Source of the DNA: Amphimedon queenslandica
Taxonomy: Eukaryota; Porifera; Demospongiae; Haplosclerida; Niphatidae
Reading direction: 5' to 3'
Length of the DNA stretch: 64,000 nucleotides
NCBI RefSeq assembly: GCF_000090795.2
Contig: NW_003546242.1
Span: 1,635,132-1,699,131, forward strand
The translations under genes and the position numbers were made by a program. Shown here one piece after another: positions 23,801-38,800 of this stretch. The number at the start of each line of letters is the position of its first letter. Positions within the stretch are counted from its first letter, which is position 1. The notes below the pieces were generated by a model. The model made no database searches. It worked only from the letters and a program-made list of their open reading frames with translations, and had not been told where the DNA came from.

Positions 23801-26800
23801 TACACAACACATGTACAAGGTGTGTACACAACATATGTAAACACCATACAACATGTGAAGGAATAAGGCATTATTTATGTAGGTTAAAGGCCTCAGAGTT
23901 GGAATTTGACACTAAAAAGAGGTCATAAAAGACTTGGGTTGAAAAGATCCAACCCAAAGTAGAGCTAATACAGTGAACACTACAGGGAGCACTATAAAAG
24001 CAATTACAAGTATACATCTTTCCAAAAAACATTGTTCAGAATCAGTGCACATGTGGCATTAGTGCCGCATTACTGTAAACATTAAGTAATTGTGGCATTA
24101 AAAAGGTTGAAGCAGAATAGGATACTTTAGACAGTGACATCATCAACTTTTTTATTGCGTGGCCAGAGAAGATTATCCTCAAGGTTAAATAAGTATATAG
24201 CGGTTTCAGTTGAGTTTGACCACTGACCCAACCTTATAACTTCTCTATACTATAATTTATGCTAGCAGCTTGAAACTTGGTATAGTTTCAAAACAGGTTC
24301 TTACGAAAATCTGTACCAATTTTGGAGTCTCTAGGTACTCTGAAAGGTTCTCAAAAGGTTCTCCGGCCAACATGAAAGGGAGATTTCATGATGTGTAGCT
24401 TTGTGAATATCATTTGCATCTCAATAAAATATGTCAATAATCATGTTTTTATTATTTATAAATCAAACAAAGCAAAAAGAACACTCCAAGCCAACATATA
24501 ATTGAATTAGAAAACTTTGCACTCCCGAAAGAAGTCTCCTTTAGTCTGCTGTACCTCTCTAAGCCTTATTTATTTTTCATCACTAGTGCTGCTCAAAACC
24601 TCTGTTAAAATTTTACATATCTCAATTCTTTCTTCAGGTAGTAGCAAGCACAACGACCCTTCATGTCAATTGTAGGGTTAGCAGCAACCAAAAAAGGATC
24701 GAGAATAAAGTCAATAAACAAGTTACAAATTTTATTTGCATGTGTGTGGGGGTACATGTGACGTTTTGATGATGAAAACATTTGGTCAAACTCAACTCGA
24801 ACCAACTACATGTATATCTATTAACCTTGAGGATAATCTTCACTTGGCCAAATAATGAAAAGTTATTGATCTTGTCAACATATAGTTCTCTTAAAGTATC
24901 CTATTCTACTTCACCCTGCTCTTTATACTATAATCAATATTTTATACAAAAATAGTGGTGCTCTAAGCTCTTAACTTCCTAACACATGTATATATACATA
25001 CATGTGCATGTATGTTAGGAAGTAAAGAGCATCATAGACAACATTCAATAAGATCAAATCATTTCAAAGTTTCCAAAAACAGCAACCACTTCCACATGAC
25101 ACATTGCTATACACATGTATTGGTTCCTGATGTTTACAAAGCCTGTGAAAGATTGGAGGCTAGGGCTAGGCAAATTATGCTTCAATTTCCGCCTATTATG
25201 CTTTTAGGCACTGCCCCAAATTCCATCCTATTATGCTTTGAAATAAATCCAATTATGCTCATTTTATGCTCATGCTTTATGCTTTAATCAAGTATCGATT
25301 ATCAAGTTACATGTATGTGTCTGTTATAATTGTAATAAATAATGCCAGAATCTGGAAATGTTTCCAAAGACTTTAAGTCACTGGAAAATAGAATAGCCTA
25401 AGTTATTGTACTAGTGCTTGTACCACCATCTGCCATATTAAACTGCAATTTCATGTGGTCAGGGGTATATGGACAAAAATTGTGACCCATTATGCTCCAA
25501 TTATAATCATAATCACTTGCCCTATTATGCTCCAAATTATATGCTAGCATAATTTGCCTAGCCCTATTGGAGGCTCTTGAAATTAGAAGGGCAATAAAAT
25601 CTGACAAAGGTAAGTTTAAAAAGAGCCTTAAAGTGCCATATACCAGTACTGTATAGGGGTTTTATTTTGTTGGTATAAAATTTCGCAAATTTGTTGAGAT
25701 TTGCCATTTATTGGCATAAATTTTGCCTTCTGCAGCCATTTTTCCTAGTGTGCCACATATCTTTTGTAGGATTTAATTTTGCAAATTTATTTCCAGTGAA
25801 ATATAACCCCTATACTGTAATTACTTCGTTGGGCAATCTCAAATACAACTTTACTGTTGCACATAATTTTTGTTCTCATTTTTAGTACTTTGAAAAATTC
25901 ATAAAAATCCAATCATGATCAAAATCAGCTCTAACTTTCTATATAAAAATGTAATAAAAATGGAAAAAATTTTCAGAGACATTTTAGATGAAATTTTTGC
26001 ACAGGGTTTAGGTCTGATTTTTTTTAGCAAATTTACACAATCTTGATCAGATTTAACTTCAACTTTCTACACAAAAGAAGTACTGTACATGTACATGTAC
26101 ATGATTATGTATCAGAAAAAAATTATAAAAATTAAAAAACTCAAAAAGCCATTCTTTATAAAAATCAGCAGAAATTTGTGAACTACAGTACAGCAACTAT
26201 AAAACTAGATTTATATAAAATGCATGACAAATCGATACTACACATGTAAAAAATAAAATACTACAGAAATAAAATACACGATATTATATTTAATAGCCAT
26301 GTACCTGTTGTACTAACTGAATAATTTTCTCCAGAGAGTTTAATAGATTGTACAGTATCAGCCCATGGTCGCTGAATTGCTGTCATTCGAGATATAAATG
26401 ATCCAGTTGTTCGTCTATCACGAACAGCATCAGACAGCGATACCACTGGAAGAGATACAGCATGAAGGCCATGAACACCATCCTAACAATTGATTCCACA
26501 CATGTGACAAAAATGTATGTACACTCATAATACTCACTAAATGTAGAGATGGTAAGATTCCCTTATCACGTGGTAACTTTTTTAGCTTACATCTTTCGAT
26601 AAATTTTTCACAGCATATATCTTTAACCTAAACATTAAATGATTTTATGGTAAACAATGAGTTTAATAGAAACCATGACAATTGTTTCACAACAATAGCA
26701 TGATACTAGTAATTATTACACTTTATATCCTACTGATGACGCACATCAAAGGTACCACGTGCACTATAATCCAGCAAGATCACAGCAGTGATCTAAGCCA

Positions 26801-29800
26801 CCCACAACAGTGACCTAACCCACCCACAACGATGTTATAAGCCACCCACAATTTAATCAAAGATTGTTATTATTTTGATTAAAAAACAGTCATATTAATT
26901 CTTTATATTCTTAATGGACTGGTGCAGGATAGTACCGATTACACGAAGACGGCTGCAAAAATTTCATCATTGCCGGAAAACCTCTGAGGATTACCGATTA
27001 CACGAAGAGGGCTGTAAAAAATTTCATTGATTGGAAAACCTCTTATAAAATTTGTCATTCCAAGGAGCCATGCCTTGATGTTGTATAGTGAACTGTTTGC
27101 TTTCTCGTTTGGATCAGATCCGGCTTTGAATGGGTGTACAATTACAGTGTATCCATCTCGTGTTTTGTCCTCTAATGCCACTTCCGTCTCTTCTTCTAGC
27201 TCTGGCACTGTTTCCATCTCTTTTTCAGGCACAGTTTTGATGTCTTTATCATCTGATATCTTGCTTCTTCTCAATCTCTTGCTCACCAGCTCCTTCAGCC
27301 TTTATTATTCAATATCAGCACGTGGTAAAATCTGCGCATGCATTTGCGCAGAGCCTTTGATGTGTGTCATCATGACATAAGTAATATATAACATGGCTAG
27401 TCTAATTTACAGTCACCCACTCAGGCACACACGCCCTCGGGATCAGTGACTGTAAATTAGATACATCACCCCTAGCCATGTTATAAGTATTACTTATACA
27501 TTTTTATTTTCCAACTGTAGAAAATATTACCAGAAATTTACAAGAACATTATGTATTAGTTATTACACCCTACTAAAAGGCTTTATCTGATACCATATAG
27601 CGGGTAATTTTAGAGAGGATTAAATTTGGCGTTTTGATAGCCATTTGCCATAATAAAAACCCGCCATTTTGAGCCATTATACGCATGCTTAATGGCACAT
27701 GGCAACAAAATTGCCAAATTAAAAATCTGCCAATCACCAAAATTTAGCAATTCGCCAAACTTTAGCCCCTTCAAAAGTACCCGCTATACTGTATATATAG
27801 GAAAACTATATTCATATTTCCCAAGGGCGTAGCCTGAGGGAATCATGAACATAGTTTGGTTTATATATCGGACAGAGCTGACAGTAGGGTGTAATAACTG
27901 GTTTATTCAGAAGCCATACAGAACAAAGGTCACCAAGCATGGTTGATAGTTGGTATTCAATGAATATGTATTAGTTATTACACCCTACTGGAGGCTTTAT
28001 CTGATATATGGTATACACAAAAACTACGAAAACTATATTCATAATTCCTGAGGGCATAGCCCCAGGGAATTATAAATATAGTTTGAGTGTATATATCAGA
28101 TAAAGCAGACAGTAGGGTGTCATAACTGGTTTATTCAGAAGCCTGATACCAAACAATGGCACTAAGCATGGTTGATAGTGGATATTCAATGAATATCATT
28201 GAATATCCACTATAAACCATGCCCCCGTACCTTTGATCTGTATGGCTTCTATAGAATAACATTGTATATCTGCTACCACAGGGAACCTCCAGACCTTACC
28301 TCCACAGGTAATTTTGCTCAAAGGAATTGAGCATAAAGAGGTTTAAATGATTAAGAAATGAATGAAGTAGTTAGTTTAAAAGTCAATTAAAGCTGTGGGA
28401 GTATGACTGCAGGACACTCAGCAGTTTACTCTATTAAAAAATGAACTGTTTGCCTTCAAGAAGGATTAATTTGCTATATGACTAAGACACACTCATCACA
28501 GTGCTTGCATTAAGATCCTATTTGGTAATCTTATCAAATTAAGGCTCGCCACCAATTTATTTGCGGCTGCATTATTTGTGGTAATAAAAAAGCTAAATTA
28601 AATACCATGTAAACCCATAATGGTGATTAAGCTATTACGATTAATCAAAGTTAACTCGAGCATATACAGGTTAAGACCAAGAGGCAAGGTAGCTCAGAAT
28701 AATGTTCTCTGCTCCAAGATCTTGAGCTCAATAATGGTGTCTGCTTCTGCACCAATGATTGTCCCTCATGCTACAGTGCCAACAGCGGTGGTGGAGACTG
28801 CTATTCTATCCCTACTACAATGGCAAGTGTAGTATCTAGTCCTGGAGTCAGAACCAGTGGTTCCGGAGCAGTGAGTATACCGAGTAGGTCCAAAGCAGGT
28901 ACTTCTGGAGCAAGCAGTTCTTGCTGAGGTGGCTCTAGCACAGTTGGCTCCAAGCCAGGCGGTGACTCAGGACCTTCGTCAGGTTTCCCTGATTTGTTGA
29001 TGAGAGATCTGGCTACCCTCATATAGAGGGCTATTACCTTGCTGCTAAGCACTGTAGGTCATCCTCCAGTGCTTTCTGTAGTCAGTGCAGGTGGTGTGGG
29101 CCTCTTGCTACCCCTAATTCCTACAACTACATCACTGCCAAAAACATAGCTGGGAAGAAAATAATGAAAGGGTGTTGAGATGAGTGGTGCGCAAAGCAAG
29201 CCAAAAAATTGAACACACCCCTTTTTGGCACTTGTATAGTGCACTAAAATAGCATTATTGCGTATTTTAAAGCATCAAATTCTTACATTTTTAATTATGA
29301 TTAATAAAAAACGAATGTTTTGTTTTTGCCTACTACTGATTTCTTGAACATTTGCTGCTGTGCAATGTATTGTAAACAATTACAAGGTGTTTAATTTTTA
29401 TTACTAGGTGGTAGGTAATAATACAAACAATAAAATATCATTGTCAACAAAAATTCATGGGGGGCCCAGGCACCTGTAGGCTCCCCTCAGATATGCCCCA
29501 GCTACCACCTGCTAGGGGTGAGTTAGTTCTTAGTACAATACATCCTCTATTATCCAAACACCGGTTATCCAAACCCTCCTTTATCCGAATGCATGGCTGT
29601 CTCTAACGTGCATGCTCAGACTTGTTAATTAATTAAAAACCGGTTAAAGTGGCTACTGCAGCATGAGTTTAACCAAGTGGAAGACCATTAAAGAGAAACC
29701 TGAAGCGCTCTGCCAGTTAGAGAAAGGAAAGTGATGCACATTTATTCTTTGAAAAGTATAGGATAGGTTGGTTTACTGTGTTATGTGCTGTATTTCACTT

Positions 29801-32800
29801 ATCCAGACTATTCAGCTATCCGAACATCTTTCCAAAGAAGTGCACCAAGGTGTTCGGATAATAGAGGATGCACTGTAACAGATTTACTGGGGTGGGAGTT
29901 CTGGGCTTCTTCGCTCTCTGGGACCTAATTCGCAGACCCTAGTATGTTCTTAGGGCTCCCACAGCTCACTTTTTCTGGCCCTTCAGGGTCATCTGCCTTC
30001 CACGGGCTTCCTTCACCCTCTTGGATACACCCTCTGAGTCCCACCCTCCAAGGCCATAGGCAAGAGTCCTGCCCTCCGTGGGCCTGGGTAAGGTGCCTTC
30101 TTCTTGGGGTGAAAGGCGACTCCTGTGTCTCACAATTTAGGGAAATGGGCTTTATAGCACTTTCCTTGGTAGGTGGAGCTGGTAGGCCCTCCAGTTCATT
30201 GAATCTTGTCGCTCCGCTTCCTGGAGTCCTTCCCCCACTGGAAGGACCAAGGACTGTACCTCTTTCACCTTCTACGGGTATGGCGACTACTTCTCTTCCT
30301 CCATCTGGAGAAACAGGGACTATTCCTGGACCGGAGCTGTGTGCCACACCTATCCCAAAACCCTCCCCAGCTTGGCTGGCCAAATTGTTGGGGATGGCCT
30401 ACCATTCTACCAATCTTCCCTTGGTACTGGCTTAAGCCTTGCTTCCCATTCCAGGCAGAGCAGTAAAGATGAGTTTGAGGGGTCAATTCATTAATTTTAA
30501 AGAAACGCAGTCAGCTCAGGGAGCTGGGGGCAGCGGTATCCTCCTCATCCTGGATGAGGGACTTGTATGTCCCCTTGACTTGGGTGTACTACTACCTCTC
30601 CTTTGTAGCAGTGCTGTGACCGGAGAGGAGCTCCTGGCCTGCAGCCAGATCATTATTCAGCTAGCACGGTCCGACTGAGGAGCAGTCTAGCTCGCTTACG
30701 ACTGTACATCATTGTAGGTTCTGGCAGCCTGTGGCTGCTGGGACCTCCCTCAGTTGGTCGGAGATCAATCCATCCTTACTCTCCACGACGGTACTGGGTT
30801 CACCAAGAGGTTACACTGCCTTTTGTGTTTATTGTGGGATCACGGGAAAGCCCTCACGAGCCTCATGCAGAGTGCAAAATTACTAGCGGACACCAGCCAA
30901 TTTCCGGGCATTTCCTGATAGTGACTAGAACAAAAAGCACGTGAACGGCCATAACAGCCGGACACTCTAGTTTACTTTAATCTAATTAGTCTTTGGTCTG
31001 TTATACTCTTGGCTATGAAAAGAGCAATCTCTTCATCTTCATCATCGGATTCAGATGCTAAAAAAAGACGTGTTACCTATGATACTTTTACAAAATGGAA
31101 ACAAGGTTATGATTGTGAGCTGCAGACACTTGCCTGGTTAAATTGTCATTCGCAGTTTGACAGTTGGAAGAGAGTGATGACTAAACTTAGCTGCAGTATC
31201 TGTTCTAAGTATCAAGACAAGATAAAAGGGAGGAAAAACTTCAGTGAGAAGTAGATCAATGGAGCTGAATCGCTTCGTACTTCCAACCTCAATAACCACG
31301 CCCATACTGATCAACACAAACATGCCATGTCTCTTTTAAAGAAGGAGCAAGCTCAGATCCAAGGATTGAGTCTTGCATCTCATGCTCCCATAGCAAAAGC
31401 TCTTGAAGCACTTCCAGAAGAAGACAAAACAAGACTGAGAAACAAATTTGAGATAGCTTATTTCATTGCCACCGAGAAACTTTCATTTAAGAAATATCCC
31501 AAGTTGTGTGAGCTTGAGACCAAACATGGAATTGACATTGGAACAACATATACTAATGAAGTAGCTAGAAGAACCTATGTTCATTACATTGGAGAAGCAA
31601 AACGTCATGAGCTCACAGATACCCTTGGTAAAGCAGATTTCTTTTCCTTTTTGCTAAATGGGTCTACGGATAAGGGTAATTGTGACAATGAGCTAGTGCT
31701 AATTGCGTGGTGTGATATTAATGGTAAAGATGAGCATATACACACAAAAATGAGTATCTTAAAAGTTTTTCAGCCTGATTCTGTGGTCTCTTAAAAGTAA
31801 TAGGTTCTCTACAAAGTCTCAGTATTCAGGGCATTGATGATACTCACTGCTATAAATTGGTGGGGGTAGCAACAGATGGTGCATCAGCAAACATTGCAAG
31901 TGGTGGTCTTCAAGGAATTGTCGAAGAAAAACTGCCCTGGATTGTTTGGACATGATGTATTGCTCACAGAATCGAGTTAGCAATAAAAGATGCTTTAAAA
32001 GGCTCAGCATTTGATTTAATTGATGAAATGCTTCTGAGACTTTACTACTTGCACGAGAAATCTCCAAAGAAGTGTCGAGAACTCCATGATATTGTCAGTG
32101 ATCTGAAACAGTGTCTTCAGTTCCAAGATGGTGGTGTTAAGCCTATTACAGCTAGTGGTTCAAGGTGGGTCAGTCAAAAGGTTGCAGCATTGAAACGCAT
32201 TCTGTCTAAGTACGGTGCATATACTAACCACCTAGCAGCACTTTCTGAGGATGTTTCTGTTAAAAGCAGTGACTGCGCAAAGCTGAAAGGATATTATAAT
32301 AAATGGACTGAAGGCAAATACCTGTATTGTGCTGTATTTGTAGATATTCTCATGCCTTGTTCGATACCGTATAGCTTGATATTTTTGTGGGTCAATATTT
32401 TCGTGGTTTGCTCCTAGTGGGGCAATTCGTGGTTCAATTTTCGTGGTTCAATTTTCGTGGTTGACAGTTTACATAGCCTATAAGGGGATGGCACTTCAAT
32501 GATTTCGTGGGTTTAAATTTTGTGGGCAGCCCATAACCACGAAAATCACAAAATTTACATTCCATGAAAATTTCAATCTATACGGTATTTTCAAAGGTGA
32601 CGCAAAGTGATGAGGTTGATATTTTGGGAGCTATCACTAGTCTTTTAAAAACAATCAAAGAAACTGACAAGCTGAGTTCTAAAACTCTGGAAGAATGGCC
32701 AACATTTGCTGCAACTACCAAAAATATTAGCTGTGAAGGAGAAGTTGAAGAGATGGTTTATCAGTGTCAAGAGTTGAAGAAATATCCTGAAGGATTAAGA

Positions 32801-35800
32801 TACTTTCAAAATCATCATAAAGAGTACTGTACTTAGGTGATTGAAATCATTGAATGCATTCGTTCACGCATGGCATGGTCAGATCTTAAGCTAATGAGAG
32901 ATATTGTTTTTGTGCTTAGAACTCAAGGGTGGGAGAAGGCAGTGGAGGAAAATGATTCGAAGGAAGCTATTACAAGATTGACTGAGAGATTTGCCACCCC
33001 TTTGGAAGCTACTGCAGCTGATGTTGGACAAATTGCATATGAGTTTCATGCTGTCTTTCACTATGCTATCGAATTTATTTCCCTCTCAACTCTCGATTAT
33101 AAAGCAGTCTGGTGGGAAATTTTTCATTCCCCTAGTGCTGGTGAGTGGTGCAATATCTTAATACTAGTCAAGATTCTATTTTCCTTACCAGCATCAAATG
33201 GCAAGCTTGAAAGGGTTTTTTCTCAAGTTAATTCAGTCAAAAGTGAGAAAAGAACTCTACTCTTGAATGAAACTCTCAATGACCTACTTGTTTTGACATC
33301 TGATCAAACTCCATTAAATGAATACTCTTCAGACAATGCCATTGATTTATGGTGGAGTGATAAGTCAAGGAGGCCAAACCAGCGAAAGAGGAAGGCATAC
33401 AAGAAGAAGAGATGCTCTCAACCATTACCAACAACTTCTAGCACTCCTACTAGAAGTACTGAGGAACTACCACATGTAGTTTTGTCATCTGAAAGTGAAA
33501 ATGATGAAACAAATTCTGATACTTCAACATGCATTTTGGATGAATGGGACACTTGGATGAATGACTCATGATTAATTTCTTTCATGAAACAATGATATAA
33601 ATAATTATTTTCATTATAATTATTTTGGACAATGATAAATAATAATTCATAATAGCAATAATATTACAAAGAATTAATACAATTAAATAATTTTTTGTAT
33701 GTCCAACCATTTTTTTCTGATGGCCACTCAAAGTGACATTTGATAGGTCATCCTGTCTGACCACTTTTAAATTATTATTTTGCACTCTGCTCATGCCTAG
33801 TCAGTCTGATAGCAGGAGGACCTTGACCAGACTGAAGCCTCACTCACTACCAGGGGAATACTACCATCACTTCAATGCAGGCTCCTGCCCAGATTCTGCC
33901 AATAGCTGCAAATTCCTTCACGCCTGTAGCACTTACAGCAAGGCAGGCCACTCGGCCTCTGACAGTCTGACTGTAAAGGAAAGATCAAGTCTCCAGCCAT
34001 GTAGGATCTTAGTCCAGTGCAGAGTCAAATAGTTACTCAACTTTGTTTCACTTTTGATTGTGATTTTGTTTGCAATTTTGGTTCAATGATAATTTGTAGT
34101 CCCCAATTTTCATTCTCCAGTTGCCCCTTGGCGGCTAAAGCAATATCTTTATACCAGTGACCTTAAAATCGCCGAGTCATTTTGCCCAAAGGAATCAAGC
34201 ATAGCAGGCCACATCCACAATTTCTTACAGTCTACGAAGTGGGAGCAGTATGTAGCCAGCATGCACAACACATGTCTGGCTTAGTTTTATCACCAAGGTA
34301 TGGCTAAAGGCTTCCATGTCAGGTTTGACCGTTCATACTCTCTTCAAGCAGCCAGGGGAACCTCCTTTCTGTCCTTCTGCCACCATGAGGAGGAGCTCAG
34401 ACAAGCCACTGACCGATGGGTATTGCCAAAGAAAAAGGTTTATACTAGACCCATTGGTCTCATCTCAAAGGGTGGCCAATCCGGAAAAAAATTGCCTTTA
34501 AGTCACTGTGTCGTCTCCCAGCGGAGCAAGGGTATTGACACTGAGGCTGAGCTGTTCTGTCTCTCCTACTCATCAGTGGAAAAGTAGGAAGCCAGTGTGG
34601 GCCGGCAAAGCTAGGCTTAAATTTGCCTACCGCAAGGTCCTGGTTTACCCGGACGACCAGCCCTTGCTCAGCATGTCCTGGGAGGGCCATACTTTCTGTG
34701 ATAGAGTGAGGCTACAGTCAGCCCCAAATGCTGTTTACTACAATGGCAGATGGTCTTTCATATGCCTTGGGGTTGCAAATTTGTTTCACTACCTCGACAA
34801 TTTTTTTCTTCTGGTCAGAGGTTGGCTCTCTTGACTGCGCTTTGGCCTTATCTACAGCTGTCTTGCTCTGCCACAGACTTGGGCTTCCCATGGCGGCTTA
34901 GAAAGTCATAGGCCAAGCTACCTCACTCATATTCCTTGGCATTCATATCAACCCCATCTGGCAGGAGGTCAGACTCCCCAAAAAAAGCTGGCCTGGCTCT
35001 GTCGGGAGCTGTTGAGCGGGAGCAATAGATATACTGCTACTGAGAGGCAGTTCCAGTAACTTACAGGCCTCCTGAATGGTGAACCATGCCACCAAGGTCG
35101 TGAGGCCTTTTCCTCAGAAGCACGATCAATACGATGAAAGTTCTTCTGAGAAGGTCCGGCTCAATCACCAGTGTCGCATGGACATAGTGTGTTCCTGGCA
35201 GCGTGGAACAGGATTGGCTTCTATCACAGAGATCCCTTACTTGAAGTCTTACTTGGAATGCAATGCAAGGGAAGCCATTGTAGGACTCTCATTATCGGAA
35301 GCAAATTATAATGAAGCAATTGAAATACCTCATTGAAGATTCGGAAGTAAAGAAAGGATAGTAGCTAGACACATGGAGAGGTGCTTCTTGGATTGGAAGG
35401 TGCATCATCAGAGAACAAGCTAATCCCATTGAGAAGGCTGTATGATAAGGTTGAAGCCAATGTAAGGAGCTTGAAGTCATTAGGAGTAGAAGCAAAGGCC
35501 TATGATAGCATGTTATGTCCAGTTCTAGTAAGGAAATTGCCACCAGAGATTAGGCTAGCAATTACATGTAGTAAAAGGATATCAAGTGAAGAATGGAATT
35601 TAGATCATATGATGGAAGTGGATATTAGAGGAGTTGGAGGCAAGAGAGACAATGGAAGTGGGGTCACAGGAAGATGGTAGAAAGCCAAGGGAGAGCCATA
35701 TATAAGTAGGAGCTACGCTTCTTGGTGGTCATAAAGATCGAGAGGTATCATGTTGCTACTGTAGGCAAAACAGGCATGAACCCAGATCATGTGCAAAGGT

Positions 35801-38800
35801 AAGAAAGGTGGAAGTCAGGAAGCAGATTTTATGCAGGACAGCGAGGTGCTTTATATGCTTATGACGTCGTCACATTAGCAATCAACATAGAAGTTCTAAC
35901 AGGTGCACAAAGTGTAAGGAGAGACACCAATATCAGTATTTGTAACAACACCAAGCACGGGACAGGAACACAAGCTAAGGAGCTGAATCTGGGAGCAGAG
36001 GCCTTCAACCCAGAGCCGTCAGCTACACTATGTGTCACTTACACAGGCAAGGCCATACTACTTCAGACAGCTGAAGCCACAGTGCACAATCAAAGTCATC
36101 CCTAGCAAAAGGCAGTAGTACAGTTTATCTTAGACACAGTAAGTCAGAGATCGTATATAACAGATCGTCTTACAAAGAAGTTGGGTCTTCAGACTCTTTC
36201 AATGAAAACTATGACAGTCTTAACATTTGGTTCAAGGGATGAGTTCAGGGAGAAGCATGATATAGTCAAGGTAGCTGTAGTAAGCAAAGGTGGAGATGAG
36301 TTAGAGCTCAAATTACTGACTGCCATACAGTGTGTGCAACAGTACCCACACCTATGCCACTTGGACCTGGCTGACACAGGAAGAGGGACTCAAATAGAGC
36401 CAGATATATTGATAGGGTCTAATTTCTACTAGCTGGCACCTTGTGAGCGGAGAGACAATTAGAGGAGATACAGGACCAACAGCCATTAATACCAAGCTTG
36501 GATGGGTTCTTTCAGGGCCAGTGATGGGAAGACCAGGGCTAGATACAGCTACACTTGTAACACACATACTCAAAGTAGACACAACTACACAGCTTCGCCA
36601 ACTTGATAGAAGCCTACAGAGGTTCTGGGATTTAGAGTCACTTGGGATTGTAGACAAGGAGGAACAGGTCTGAGTAGCTCACAGAGCATATTTCCATAAG
36701 GGAAGGCAGATAAGAAGTTGCACTGCCTTGAAAAGACCCTCTTGTGACAATTTCTTCCCATTATGAACTTAGCCTGAGATGATTGAGGAAGTTAGTTCAA
36801 AGGCTGAAACAAGACCTGGAGACATTTAAGGCATATGATGGTGTCATCAAGGAACAACTCAAAGCTGGAACTGTGGAAGTAGTTGACAAGCCTAATGAGC
36901 AGGATGGAGAGAGAGTACACTACCTCCCTCACCATGCTGTGATTCGCAAGGACAAGGATACAACAGAATACAATAGTCTATGATGCCTCTGCAAAAAATA
37001 GGCCCATCCTTAAATGACTGCCTTCATACTGGACACAAACGCATATTCTAAACCTACTCTTAATGTTCTGTATCTACAGGATTGCACTGACTGCAGACAT
37101 AAAAAAGGCAATCCATAATATCTCAGTGGCAGCATCAGATAGATGTGTTATGTTTCCTGTGGATAATGTAGGAAAATGGAGCTGATAATGACATACAGAT
37201 ATCACATTTCACCCATGTAGTCTTTGGAGTGTCTTCAAGCCCCTTCCTTCTAAATACCGTAGGTCAGGATATATTTGCAGCTTCAATTATTCGCAGTCAT
37301 AAAAAAGTTCAATTAAAAACCATGGAACATTGCTATGACAATAAGACCACGTGTTTAGTGTTCAGCTATTCATCTGTTCTTTAGCAGCTTTACTGGAGCC
37401 ATTCACCAATAGCGACTCCTTCTCTATCTGTTAACTTCTTGTATGGACCTCTGCCTCAGAGTTCTTTCAGCCTCTTTGCTGCAAATTGTTGCTGGTCCAC
37501 GTGGTGGTGATAATAAACCACACCCAAGTCAATAAACACTAACTAGAATGGGCAGAGAGTCCCAAGATGCGGCAAGACAGTAGTTCTGTAAAGAACCGGT
37601 AAAAGCAGCTCCAAAGAGACCAAGGCTTAGTAACACAAGAAGAACAATAGCTCAAGAACACTACAGCAAGGTGCTTTCCTTCAATATCATGCCGTTTTCA
37701 ATTAAAATAACACCTCGGTTTCCAAGGTTTTTAATTGAAATTCTTTATGACCACAAATAATTGCAGCTGTGAATATATCCTGACCTACAGTACCACAATT
37801 CGGAAACATGTGGAAGGGTATTCCAAAGGATATCCACCAATGATAGCGAAGTTGGTTAATTCGTTTTATGTGGATGATATGGTTCGTGGGGCAGAGGGGG
37901 AAGAGGAAGCTTTGGAGCTGTACCAAAATTCAAAGGAGCTCATGAAGGATGGAGGTTTCAATTTTTGGAAGTTTCTTACTAATTCTCCTTACTATCATTT
38001 GTGGTTGAAAAGCACATTGAGGTAGCTAGAATGGGCTTTTCAACCACAGATGATAGGAGAACATTACGAAAGATTCACAAAAATAGTAAATAAAATAGCT
38101 AACCTCAAAGATCAATCTTTGAGCAACAAAATGAGTCTCTGTATATAGTCTGGTATGCCTTGAACGAAGAGTTACAGTCCCACAAAAACAAGAGTTGTAC
38201 TGGTTTATGGCAAACAAGATCAAACTATGAAAAGTGGTGCACGTGATCGAGTTTCTAATCCTCCCCTCGTTACAATATCTATGTCTTAAGGTGGGTTTAC
38301 AATATGACACTAGGCCAATGTAACGTCAAATTTTAATCAAAAGCATAGGTGATTTGACCTTTTCACGTATGCTTTACGCTGGAGTTGAACCAGATTCAAC
38401 TCCAGCATCAACGTAACGTCAGAACAAGCGTCATATTATAAATCCGCCTTTAAGGTGGGTTCAGAATATTTGCCTTGCAACTGGAAGTGCCGTATAACGC
38501 AATGATAAACGCTACAATAAAGCAGATTTCTTTCTTGCATTTACCCATTGCGTTATTCAGCACTTCTCTCAATACTCTCAGTTGAAGTACTCGGTATCGA
38601 ACCGAAATGGAAAAATCAGGTACCGCCCATCATTATAACAGCTAATTATCTATTCTTTAGTAGCTTTAGTGAGAGCCATCTAGTTTTCTATCCGCCATTT
38701 CTTGTATGGACCACTACCTTCGAGCTCTTTGCTGTAAATCTTTGCTGGTACACATGCTGCTAATAATTAACCACGCCCAAGATACGGCGAGGCAGAGTGA

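Noticed and set aside
20896-26627. A separate CMTR1-like gene with a dead active site
   Set aside because: The segment looks CMTR1-like, but its first exon (VKDICCEKFIERCKLKKL) continues the human CMTR2 helix in phase with the exon at 40555. CMTR2 normally has a second, inactive FtsJ domain, so one gene is simpler.
29925-30435. Overlapping ~150-codon frames on both strands
   Set aside because: They arise from high G+C with few stops in a retroelement-like block, match no family, and contradict each other.
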